Below, piece after piece: positions 8,838 to 16,103 of a stretch of 18,702 nt of DNA. The stretch covers positions 1 through 18,702 of the forward strand of contig JAEENZ010000153.1 in assembly GCA_016283985.1 (NCBI GenBank). Reading direction: 5' to 3'. The DNA comes from Bacteroidales bacterium. Lineage in GTDB: Bacteria > Bacteroidota > Bacteroidia > Bacteroidales > UBA932. The notes beneath the pieces were generated by a model. The model saw nothing but the letters and a program-made list of their open reading frames with translations, had not been told where the DNA came from and searched no databases. The position numbers were made by a program, and so were the translations under genes. How positions within the stretch are numbered: the first letter of the stretch is position 1; each line of letters starts with the position of its first letter.

Positions 8838-9521
8838 TTATTGAATGTCAGACAGTTTAAATGGATTATAGGAGATGCCTTCGTCGTAGATGTCGGTGCC
8901 TTCGCTCGCCTTGACCCTGCGTACGACCAGGGCTGTTACTGGCAGGATGACTATCTCGTAGAGCACCTTGAAACTGACCTGGAAAAGCATCATGGTGGCG
9001 AGCACCTTGACAGGGGTTCCGAAGAATGCGATGGGCATGAAAATGAGGGAGTCCAGAAGCTCTCCTGCAACCGAGGAAAGGATGGCGCGGGAGCCGAATC
9101 GGCGGCCCTTGTCGGCCACTTTCATCTTACTGAGCACCAAGGAGTTGAGCGTGGAGCCCGCAAGGAAAGCTATAAGCGAGGCGAAGGCCACGCGGGGAGC
9201 CATCCGGAACATGTAGTCGAAGTGCTCTCCGCCGTCCCAGAATGAGGCGGAGGGGAGCCATACCACGAGCTGCCCGAAGAGTACAACCAGAAGGTTGGCC
9301 GCGAAGGCCGTCCAGATGACCAGGCGGGCCTTCCTGTAGCCCCAGACCTCGGTGAGGCAGTCGTTCAGGATGTAGGATATGGGGAAAATGATCACCGCAC
9401 CGGGAAGATTGATCTCCCAGCCGAGGTGGAACACTTTGGTTGCGAATAAATTGGATGTGATGAGGCAGACGGTGAACGCCACTGCCATCAGCAGGAATGT
9501 AGTCGAGTACTTTTCTTTCAT
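8838..9521 (-). CDS. yhhQ: Queuosine precursor transporter (YhhQ / QPTR family)
   Basis: This 227-residue inner-membrane protein has about six hydrophobic segments. The family marks are present: [10 protein letters not shown] (21-30), [21 protein letters not shown] (46-66) and [20 protein letters not shown] (149-168). E. coli YhhQ imports preQ0 and preQ1. The gene is followed after one base by queF, so imported preQ0 could be reduced directly to preQ1. No queC, queD or queE is in the window. The start codon lies behind a divergent promoter region. Confidence 0.93.
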   Translation of the reverse strand: MKEKYSTTFLLMAVAFTVCLITSNLFATKVFHLGWEINLPGAVIIFPISYILNDCLTEVWGYRKARLVIWTAFAANLLVVLFGQLVVWLPSASFWDGGEHFDYMFRMAPRVAFASLIAFLAGSTLNSLVLSKMKVADKGRRFGSRAILSSVAGELLDSLIFMPIAFFGTPVKVLATMMLFQVSFKVLYEIVILPVTALVVRRVKASEGTDIYDEGISYNPFKLSDIQ

Positions 9522-9575
9522 TTTTGCAGTTTTTATAGTGGTACCTGTTACACTTGTTTCTCACGAAACTCGCCG

Positions 9576-9583
9576 CAAAGATA
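9576..9583 (-). promoter_or_regulatory. Bacteroidota -7 box for yhhQ-queF
   Basis: On the minus strand the bases are TATCTTTG followed by CGGC, a full match to TAnnTTTG, 54 bases before the yhhQ start. A short inverted repeat, GTTTC-TCAC-GAAAC at 9556-9569, falls near the expected transcription start. No -33 TTTG is evident. Confidence 0.6.
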
Positions 9584-9596
9584 CAACTTTTTTTAT

Positions 9597-9604
9597 TACA
9601 TTTG
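9597..9604 (+). promoter_or_regulatory. Bacteroidota -7 box for the alcohol dehydrogenase gene
   Basis: The bases TACATTTG match TAnnTTTG, 26 bases before the ATG at 9631. The box overlaps a near-perfect palindrome TTGTCT-C-AGACAA (9602-9614), a possible operator position. No -33 element is recognised. Confidence 0.6.
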
Positions 9605-9630
9605 TCTCAGACAAGAAAACCACGCATATC

Positions 9631-10779
9631 ATGACCGATTTCCACTACTTCACCCCGACCGAAATCGTATTCGGCAAATCTTCCGAGGAACAGCTCCCGA
9701 GCCTTCTGGGCAAGCACGGAGCGAATAAGGTGCTCCTGCATTACGGCGGAGGCAGCGCAGAGCGCAGCGGCCTTCTGCTGAAGATACGCACTATGCTGGA
9801 TGTGGCGGGCATCCCCTTCGTGGAACTCGGGGGAGTAGTACCGAATCCCCGCCTGTCGCTGGTATATAAGGGTATATCGCTGTGCAAGGCAGAAGGGGTG
9901 GATTTCATCCTCGCCGTGGGCGGCGGCAGCGTGATCGATTCTTCCAAGGGAATCGGCTACGGACTGGCCTACAACGGCGATGTGTGGGATTTCTTCGATG
10001 CAAAGGCGAAGCCTGCTGGGGCGGTTCCGGTAGGGGTGGTGCTGACCATACCCGCATCGGGGAGCGAGATGTCCGACAGCACGGTTCTTACCAACGACGA
10101 ACTTGAACTCAAGCGTGGCTGTAACAGCGATTTCTGCCGGCCGAAGTTTGCCATTATGAATCCGGAACGCACCTACACCCTGCCTGCATTCCAGACCGCC
10201 TGCGGAGTCACCGACATCCTGATGCACACCCTGGAACGGTATTTCTCCAAGACTCACATGGACATTACCGACGCCATCGCCGAGGGGCTTCTTAGGACAG
10301 TGATGGATGCCGGCCGGAAGGTGCTGGAAGATCCTTTCAACTATGAACTCCGCGCCACCATAATGTGGGCGGGAAGCCTCTCGCACAACGGCCTGACCGG
10401 TTGCGGCGGGGTGTCCGATTTCGGCACACACCGCCTTGAGCATGAACTCAGCACTATGTACGGGGTTGCCCATGGGGCAGGCCTGGCGGCCCTCTGGTGC
10501 AGTTGGGCGAAGTATGTGATGGCGGAAGACCCTTCCCGTTTCGAGTCTTTCTCCCGGAACGTGCTGGGCGGGAAAGAGCCTCTTGGCACAATGACGGACT
10601 TCTTCCACAGCATAGGCATGCCTGCATCTATCCCCGAACTCATAGGCCGTCAGGCGACTCAAGAGGAGATTGAGACCATGGCCCTTCGCTGCAGCCGCGG
10701 AGGAGACTTTAAAGTGGGGAATTTCAAAGTTTTAGGCAAAAAAGAAATGCTGGAAATATATAAGCTGGCGAATGAATGA
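9631..10779 (+). CDS. Iron-containing alcohol/aldehyde dehydrogenase, YqhD/BDH type
   Basis: This 382-residue protein belongs to the iron-dependent group III alcohol dehydrogenases, with the butanol dehydrogenase/YqhD branch as best match. The cofactor part has HYGGGSAERSG (37-47), the loop that favours NADP(H) in YqhD, and LAVGGGSVIDSSKGIG (94-109). The four metal ligands are visible as Asp195 and His199 in VTDILMHTLERYF, His267 in GTHRLEHELS, and His281 in GVAHGAGLA, at almost the same positions as in YqhD. It would reduce aldehydes to alcohols (or the reverse) in the cytoplasm; the substrate is unknown. The frame stays open upstream, but the ATG at 9631 gives the family's MTDFHYFTPTEIVFG start and sits behind a -7 box. 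Confidence 0.93.
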   Translation: MTDFHYFTPTEIVFGKSSEEQLPSLLGKHGANKVLLHYGGGSAERSGLLLKIRTMLDVAGIPFVELGGVVPNPRLSLVYKGISLCKAEGVDFILAVGGGSVIDSSKGIGYGLAYNGDVWDFFDAKAKPAGAVPVGVVLTIPASGSEMSDSTVLTNDELELKRGCNSDFCRPKFAIMNPERTYTLPAFQTACGVTDILMHTLERYFSKTHMDITDAIAEGLLRTVMDAGRKVLEDPFNYELRATIMWAGSLSHNGLTGCGGVSDFGTHRLEHELSTMYGVAHGAGLAALWCSWAKYVMAEDPSRFESFSRNVLGGKEPLGTMTDFFHSIGMPASIPELIGRQATQEEIETMALRCSRGGDFKVGNFKVLGKKEMLEIYKLANE

Positions 10780-10788
10780 ATTTTTTAT

Positions 10789-10796
10789 TAAATTTG
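10789..10796 (+). promoter_or_regulatory. Bacteroidota -7 box for the coiled-coil/flavoprotein set
   Basis: The bases TAAATTTG followed by CGAAG match TAnnTTTG, 37 bases before the ATG at 10834 and 10 bases after the dehydrogenase stop. It suggests a separate transcript for the next three genes. An AT-rich leader follows, without a strong ribosome binding site. Confidence 0.55.
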
Positions 10797-10833
10797 CGAA
10801 GTTAAAGAGCTAAAAATTATTAATTCTACCAAT

Positions 10834-11679
10834 ATGAAAAAAGTTCTCTTTGTAGCAGCAATGCTGCTCACTTTCTCCGCCGGAGCACAGACTCTCGGTG
10901 AACAGATGCTCACTCAGGCACAGAAGGGCCTGGAAGAGGCACAGGCAAGGTACACAGAGCAGACTGCCATCAGCGAAAAGCAGATTGCAGCTAGCCAGAA
11001 AACCATCAACGAGCTCAAGCTTGTCCTTGCAAAAGACCAGGCTACTCTCGATCAGGCCAATGCCACCATCAAGGCAAAGAATGCCGTGAAGAAGACCAAG
11101 AAAGACACCTACAACGCACAGAAGAAAGCTTTCAAGGCCGACAAGACCGTCACTGCCGACGAGCAGTATCAGCTTTCCCTCATCGAGGGCGAAGTCAATG
11201 CAATTGATTCCGAGATCAAGTCCGACAAGGCTGCTGCCAAGAAACTGCAGGAGATTGTCAACCGCGACAAGGAACTCATCAAGAGCGAAGAGAACAAGAT
11301 CGCTGACAGCAAGAACGCAGTAAAGGCCTCCAAGAGCGAAGTTGCATCTGCAAAGAAGATGATCGCCGCTGCCGAGAAGCAGATCAAGGCCGAAGCCAAG
11401 ACTGCTGCCGCATCAGCAAAAGCTGCTACCAACCACGAGACCGCTACCGAGATTCCTGAACCCGCAGAGAATCCGAACATCGCTCCTGTTGCTGCACCCG
11501 AACCGGTTGCAATGCCTGAGGAGCCCGTAGTTGCTCCCGAGGCTCCCGTGGTGCCGGAACCCGTAGTTGTTCCTGAACCCGTTGCAGAGCCTGTGGCCGA
11601 GCCCGTCGCTCCTGCAGTAGAGCCTGCAGCACCCGCTGTGGAACCTGTTGCTCCCGTCGTAGAGCCCGTTGCAGCATAA
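10834..11679 (+). CDS. Unrecognised secreted coiled-coil protein with Pro/Glu/Val/Ala-rich tail
   Basis: I do not recognise this 281-residue protein. A signal peptide (MKKVLFVAAMLLTFSAGA) ends near residue 18-19 with no lipobox Cys. Residues 20-195 are Lys/Glu/Ala/Gln-rich with few hydrophobic residues, as in long alpha-helical coiled coils, with a break near 103-110 (DKTVTADE). Residues 205-281 are made of loose repeats such as PEPVV, AEPVAEPVAP and AVEPVAPVVEPVA. Such tails are extended and can cross periplasm or peptidoglycan. No membrane helix, OmpA-like domain, LysM or enzyme motif is visible. It is probably periplasmic or surface-exposed. Its last 11 bases overlap the next gene, a flavoprotein. 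Its function is unknown. Confidence 0.8.
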   Translation: MKKVLFVAAMLLTFSAGAQTLGEQMLTQAQKGLEEAQARYTEQTAISEKQIAASQKTINELKLVLAKDQATLDQANATIKAKNAVKKTKKDTYNAQKKAFKADKTVTADEQYQLSLIEGEVNAIDSEIKSDKAAAKKLQEIVNRDKELIKSEENKIADSKNAVKASKSEVASAKKMIAAAEKQIKAEAKTAAASAKAATNHETATEIPEPAENPNIAPVAAPEPVAMPEEPVVAPEAPVVPEPVVVPEPVAEPVAEPVAPAVEPAAPAVEPVAPVVEPVAA

Positions 11680-12868
11680 AAGACCAAAGATTTCGATTGT
11701 CGGTGCCGGTGCCGCCGGTTGCTTCTGCGCTGCGCAGTTGCACGAGGCTCTCCCCGGTGCCGACATTCGTATTCTGGAAGCAGGTCCCAAACCGTTGGCC
11801 AAACTGGCCCTTACCGGTGGCGGACGCTGCAATATAACCAACACATTCGAATCTGTCCGGAGTCTGGATGAAGTTTATCCGCGCGGCGCAAATCTCATGA
11901 AGAGGGCGCTCGCGGATTTTTCGTGGCGTGATACCCTGGATTGGTTCGAGCGCAGGGGAGTCCGGTTCGTGACGGAAGATGGCGGGCGCGTCTTCCCTGC
12001 GTCGCAGGATGCCGGGGAAATAGTCCGCGTGCTTCTGAAAGCGCTGGAAGGGGTGTCGATAGAATGCGGAAACCGCATCACGGCCCTTCCTGAGGCCGAT
12101 TCCGTAGTAGTGACTACGGGCGGTGCAGCCGGCATGGAAATCCTCGGGAATCTCCCGGTAGATTTAGTCCCGCCGGTACCATCTCTCTTCTCATTCAATA
12201 TTAGCGATACCCCGCAGGGCGGCCGCAGCGAGATTACGGCCCTGATGGGCATGAGCCAGGACGTTACGCTCTGCATTCCCAGCACGAAACTCCGCTCGGA
12301 GGGGGCTCTGCTGATAACCGACTGGGGTTTCAGCGGCCCTGCCGCACTGAGGCTGTCCTCCTATGGGGCAAGATATCTTGCAGAGCATGGATATGCGAGT
12401 CCCGTGAGCGTCCGCTGGATTGCCGGAAGCGAAACCGAGACTGCCTCGGCACTTGCCGGGCTCAAGGCGGCCAATACAAAGAAACTTGTCCGCTCCGTGC
12501 ATCCGGAAGGCGTGCAGGCACGCCTATGGGAACATATCATCGCCCGCAGCGGCCTCCGTGCCGACATTTCCTGGGGTGAGCTGGGCAGCAAAGGCCTGAA
12601 CCATCTTGTGCAGACCCTTCTTTGCGACACCTATTACATTCATGGCAAGACCCGTTTCCGCGACGAGTTCGTTACCTGCGGCGGCGTGAGCCTTTCTTCG
12701 ATAAACGCAAAAACTCTCGAGTGCAAACGACATCCGGGCCTGTATTTTGCAGGCGAAGTGCTGGACGTAGACGCAGTGACCGGCGGGTTCAACCTGCAGG
12801 CAGCATGGTCTACGGCACATTTGGCAGCAAAGTCAATAATTAGCAGTTATGATACGCAAAATCTCTGA
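11669..12868 (+). CDS. HI0933/YhiN-family FAD-dependent oxidoreductase, TTG start
   Basis: This is a cytoplasmic flavoprotein of the HI0933 family, whose substrate is unknown. Residues 7-18 (KISIVGAGAAGC) form the FAD-binding Rossmann turn, LALTGGGRCNITN (47-59) is the family signature, and HPGLYFAGEVLDVDAVTGGFNLQAAWSTAHLAA near the end binds FAD. The start is taken as TTG at 11669, because the next in-frame ATG (residue 77) would delete the FAD site and no in-frame ATG precedes it. This start lies inside the last codons of the coiled-coil gene (11-base overlap). The middle of the FAD domain is short: after VVVTTGGAAG the usual TGSTGDG-like loop is missing before LVPPVPSL. The stop overlaps the fprA start by 20 bases. 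Confidence 0.88.
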   Translation: MQHKRPKISIVGAGAAGCFCAAQLHEALPGADIRILEAGPKPLAKLALTGGGRCNITNTFESVRSLDEVYPRGANLMKRALADFSWRDTLDWFERRGVRFVTEDGGRVFPASQDAGEIVRVLLKALEGVSIECGNRITALPEADSVVVTTGGAAGMEILGNLPVDLVPPVPSLFSFNISDTPQGGRSEITALMGMSQDVTLCIPSTKLRSEGALLITDWGFSGPAALRLSSYGARYLAEHGYASPVSVRWIAGSETETASALAGLKAANTKKLVRSVHPEGVQARLWEHIIARSGLRADISWGELGSKGLNHLVQTLLCDTYYIHGKTRFRDEFVTCGGVSLSSINAKTLECKRHPGLYFAGEVLDVDAVTGGFNLQAAWSTAHLAAKSIISSYDTQNL

Positions 12869-14030
12869 TTCAATTATCTACATCGGAACCGATGATTTCT
12901 CCGATCCTTTGTTCGAAGGCCAGTATGCCCTGCCTGACGGAATGGCATACAATTCATATTTGATCCGGGACGAGAAGATCGCGATCATGGATTCCACCGA
13001 TTCCCGTACCAGCGCGGCCTGGAGGGAGAATCTCCTCGAGGCCCTCGCTGGAGCGGAACCGGATTTCTTCGTGCTGCATCATCTGGAACCCGACCATTCC
13101 TACGAACTGGCCTGGGTGCTGGAGAAGTATCCTGCCATCAAACTCGTAGCTACTGCCAAACTGATCTCGATGGTTCCCCAGTTCTTCCCGGAAATCAACC
13201 TTGAAGGCCGCACAGTGGTGGTTAAAGAGGGAGATGTGCTGGAACTTGGAAAGCATTGCCTGCAGTTCTTCATGGCCCCGATGGTACACTGGCCGGAGGT
13301 TATGGTGAGCTACGAGAAAGCAGAAAAGATCCTTTTCTCCGCCGATGCTTTCGGCAAGTTCGGCGCCCTCAGCCGCTGCGGCTTCGATTCCAGCGAAGAT
13401 GACGACTGGGCATGCGAAGCTCGCAGGTATTATTTCAATATAGTAGGGAAGTACGGTGGCCCCGTGCAGACCCTGCTGAAGAAGCTGTCCGCTGTGGATA
13501 TCTCCACCATCAGCCCCCTGCACGGCCCTGTGCTGAAGGATAATCTCGGCGAATATATCCGCCTCTACGATATCTGGAGCAGCTATGGAGTTGAGACGGA
13601 AGGAGTTTTCATCGCCTGCGCATCCATCCACGGGAATACCCTTAAGGTGGCGGAGAAGCTGGCAGAAATGCTGCAGGAGAAAGGCGTGAAGGTGGCGTTC
13701 AACGACCTCACCCGGGATGATTCCGCCGAGGCCATCGAAGATGCCTTCCGCTACGGCACCCTGGTGCTGGCCGCATCTTCCTACGACGCCGGTCTCTTCC
13801 CTCCGGCTGCCGAGTTTATCGCACATCTTCAGGACAAGAGCTGGCAGAACCGCCGCGTCGGCCTGATTGAGAACGGTTCATGGGCACCCTCGGCCGGACG
13901 CGTGATGAAGGAGAAGTTCTCCGCTATGAAGAATGTGACAGTTCTTGAGCCGCTTGTAACCATCCGCAGCGCAATGAAGGACAGTGACATGCCCGCACTG
14001 GAAGCCCTCTGCGAAGCGCTCCTGAGCTAG
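12849..14030 (+). CDS. fprA: Flavodiiron protein (FprA, A-type flavoprotein)
   Basis: Flavodiiron proteins reduce O2 or NO to harmless products in anaerobes. This one has 393 residues and the two-domain class A layout. The beta-lactamase-like domain holds the full diiron set: His78, Glu80, Asp82 and His83 in HLEPDH, His147 in MVHWPE, Asp166 in SADAFG and His225 in SPLHGP. The flavodoxin domain begins near residue 253 with VFIACASIHGNTLKVAEKL, the FMN phosphate loop. There is no rubredoxin or extra reductase domain, so an external electron donor is needed and none is encoded in the window. The ATG lies 20 bases inside the end of the HI0933-type gene. The TAG stop shares bases with the convergent DUF3737 stop. 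Confidence 0.95.
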   Translation: MIRKISDSIIYIGTDDFSDPLFEGQYALPDGMAYNSYLIRDEKIAIMDSTDSRTSAAWRENLLEALAGAEPDFFVLHHLEPDHSYELAWVLEKYPAIKLVATAKLISMVPQFFPEINLEGRTVVVKEGDVLELGKHCLQFFMAPMVHWPEVMVSYEKAEKILFSADAFGKFGALSRCGFDSSEDDDWACEARRYYFNIVGKYGGPVQTLLKKLSAVDISTISPLHGPVLKDNLGEYIRLYDIWSSYGVETEGVFIACASIHGNTLKVAEKLAEMLQEKGVKVAFNDLTRDDSAEAIEDAFRYGTLVLAASSYDAGLFPPAAEFIAHLQDKSWQNRRVGLIENGSWAPSAGRVMKEKFSAMKNVTVLEPLVTIRSAMKDSDMPALEALCEALLS

Positions 14031-14872
14031 ATTTCCTTGATTTCGCAGTCGGCCGGAGGCAGGATGTTTCCGTCGATTGTTACAGACCCTATCTTTCCCC
14101 GCACGAGTATCTTGCCGCTGCGGGGATTCTTTATGTTTGTGATGTCGCCGATGACGGTGGCGTCCAGCACCGTGTCCTCGAAGCAACGGTCGCTGGCGGC
14201 ATCGAAGGTGCAGTCTTCGAGAATCAGGCCGTCTACATAGCAGAGAGGCTGCTCCCCGGCAATGTGGCAGCGGACCAGTTTCAGGTTCTTAGAGTGCCAT
14301 CCGAGGTATTCGCCGTCGAGGATGCTGTCGTATATGGTGACGTTCTCAGTCTCCCAAAAGGCGTCTTTGGTAACTATCTTCGCGTTGCGTATGACTGCGT
14401 CCTTCACATACTGGAAAACATATTTGGAATCGGATTCCAGGCCGTCCACGTCGATATTCTTGCAGAACATGAAAGGGTAGGTCCCCTCATGCAGGGTGAC
14501 GTTACGGACCTTGAGCCCGTCCACGCGCCAGAAGGTTTCGTCGGCATCGTTTATTTTGACATTCTCTAGGCTCAGATTGCTCATTTCGCGGAAAAACTTG
14601 GGACCGTCTATGACGCAGTCCTTCATGACCATGTCGTTGCTGTACCAGACTGCAGAACGGGAGCCGGCGGCAAAGTAGCAATCCGTTATGACAGAGCCAT
14701 CTACGTGCCACCAGGGATACTTGCCGTAGAACTTGCAACCGTCCGCCTCCATGTTGCGGCAGAACTTGATTCCCGACTCGCCGTCGACTATGGTAATGTT
14801 CTCCAGACGGGTATCTTTAACGGCAAACAAAGGTCTCTCTCCGCCGAATATCTTATCTTTGATTAAATTCAT
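14027..14872 (-). CDS. DUF3737 family beta-helix-like protein
   Basis: This 281-residue protein has the start and repeats of DUF3737: MNLIKDKIFGGERPLFA, then successive short units such as LENITIVDGE, GCKFYGKYPWWHVDGS, VITDCYFAAGSRSAVWYS, MKDCVIDGPKFFR and LEDCTFDAASDRCFED. Repeating strand-turn units with Trp, Cys and Tyr suggest a right-handed parallel beta-helix, presumably cytoplasmic as no signal peptide is seen. The biochemical role is unknown. The frame stays open to 14941, but the ATG at 14872 is preferred because family members begin there and the upstream part would overlap the start of the divergent pncB. Its TAG stop overlaps the fprA stop within CTAG (14027-14030). Confidence 0.88.
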   Translation of the reverse strand: MNLIKDKIFGGERPLFAVKDTRLENITIVDGESGIKFCRNMEADGCKFYGKYPWWHVDGSVITDCYFAAGSRSAVWYSNDMVMKDCVIDGPKFFREMSNLSLENVKINDADETFWRVDGLKVRNVTLHEGTYPFMFCKNIDVDGLESDSKYVFQYVKDAVIRNAKIVTKDAFWETENVTIYDSILDGEYLGWHSKNLKLVRCHIAGEQPLCYVDGLILEDCTFDAASDRCFEDTVLDATVIGDITNIKNPRSGKILVRGKIGSVTIDGNILPPADCEIKEI

Positions 14873-14880
14873 TATATTTG
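14873..14880 (+). promoter_or_regulatory. Bacteroidota -7 box for the pncB operon
   Basis: The bases TATATTTG match TAnnTTTG, 47 bases before the pncB ATG and immediately upstream of the divergent DUF3737 start codon. A second match, TATCTTTG at 14854-14861, lies inside DUF3737. The first is preferred for its leader length. The 55-base gap has no clear promoter for DUF3737. Confidence 0.5.
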
Positions 14881-14927
14881 TATGATATAAAGTAATCTTT
14901 TTACTGCAAATATTAAACCAAGCCGCC

Positions 14928-16103
14928 ATGATTCTTAGCATTCTGGATACGGACCTCTACAAGTTCTCCACGTCCAACGCTTATTTTCACCTTTATCCGC
15001 TTGCGGAAGGCACTTTCAAGTTCAACGACAGGGCGAAAGAGGTTTACGATGACTCATTCCTTTCCGAACTTAAGAAAGAGTTCGCCGAATTGGAGAAACT
15101 CAGCCTGACGGACGAAGAGTTCTCATACGTCACGTCAAAAGTGCGTTATATAAACCACAATTATTGGGAATGGCTGCGCGGGTTCCGTTTCGAGGCAGGG
15201 AAAATCGATGCCAGACTCGATGCGGAAGGGCATCTGCAGATAGAAGTAACGGATTTCCTGTATAAGGTTACCCTTTACGAAGTGCCTATTCTTGCAATCG
15301 TGGCGGAACTGCGCAACAAGGTCCGCGGCAACAAGGTGGATACGGCGAAGGCCCTGGCAATACTCGATGCCAAGCTGGAGATGGCAAACGAGCACGGACT
15401 CCTCTTCTCCGAATTCGGCACGCGCAGGCGCTTCTCTTCCGACCTTCACGATGCCATCGTGGCAGAACTGAAGGAGAAATGCCCCAAATACTGTGCGGGC
15501 ACGTCCAACGTGTACTTGGCCATGAAGTACGACATGACCCCGATAGGGACTTTCCCTCATGAATGGGTGATGTTCCACAGTGGCGTATTCGGCTACAAGA
15601 GAGCGAATTACCTGTCGCTGGAAGACTGGATCAAGGTATATGACGGAGCCCTCGGTACCGCCCTTATCGACACTTTCACCACCAGGTCTTTCCTCCGCAC
15701 CCTCACCATGAAACAGGCCAAGCTGCTGGACGGCTTCCGCCAGGATTCCGGCGACGAGAAGGTGGTCGGGGATGCAATCATCGCACGCCTGAAGGAATTC
15801 GGAATAGACCCTGCCACCAAGGTGATAGTCTTCAGCAATGCCCTGAATTTCCCGAAATACAAGGAAGTCGCCGACTATTTCCGTGGAAAGGTGAAAGTGA
15901 GTGCCGGCATAGGCACCAATATCACCTGCGATCCGGGAATTCCCGGCTACAAGGCCGCCAACATAGTGATGAAGCTAAGCCGCTGCCGCATGAGCGCAAA
16001 GGACCCGTGGGAGAAGGTTATCAAGATATCAGACGACCTTGGCAAGCACATGGGCGACGACCGCGAATTCGACATAGCATCCTACGAACTCCATATTGAC
16101 TGA
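14928..16103 (+). CDS. pncB: Nicotinate phosphoribosyltransferase PncB
   Basis: PncB joins nicotinate to PRPP, with ATP stimulation, to make nicotinate mononucleotide in NAD salvage. The 391-residue length fits the family. Marks seen are the N-terminal LDTDLYKFSTSNAYF (6-20), SEFGTRRRFS (161-170), the phosphorylated-His site IGTFPHEWVM with His211, DGFRQDSGD (268-276) and SAGIGTNIT (325-333). The ATG at 14928 gives MILSILDTDLYKF, the expected start. The stop overlaps the next gene as TGATG (16101-16105), so PncB heads an operon with envelope enzymes, a mixed grouping. Confidence 0.96.
   Translation: MILSILDTDLYKFSTSNAYFHLYPLAEGTFKFNDRAKEVYDDSFLSELKKEFAELEKLSLTDEEFSYVTSKVRYINHNYWEWLRGFRFEAGKIDARLDAEGHLQIEVTDFLYKVTLYEVPILAIVAELRNKVRGNKVDTAKALAILDAKLEMANEHGLLFSEFGTRRRFSSDLHDAIVAELKEKCPKYCAGTSNVYLAMKYDMTPIGTFPHEWVMFHSGVFGYKRANYLSLEDWIKVYDGALGTALIDTFTTRSFLRTLTMKQAKLLDGFRQDSGDEKVVGDAIIARLKEFGIDPATKVIVFSNALNFPKYKEVADYFRGKVKVSAGIGTNITCDPGIPGYKAANIVMKLSRCRMSAKDPWEKVIKISDDLGKHMGDDREFDIASYELHID

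Noticed and set aside
9379..9630. N-terminal extension of the alcohol dehydrogenase frame
   Set aside because: It overlaps yhhQ and the promoter region; the family N-terminus begins at 9631.
11455..11676. Repeat tail of the coiled-coil gene as a CRISPR or tandem-repeat element
   Set aside because: Units vary in length and sequence and encode a coherent protein tail; there are no uniform repeats or spacers.
14873..14941. Upstream start for DUF3737 at 14941
   Set aside because: It would overlap the pncB start and add a sequence unlike the family; the ATG at 14872 fits.
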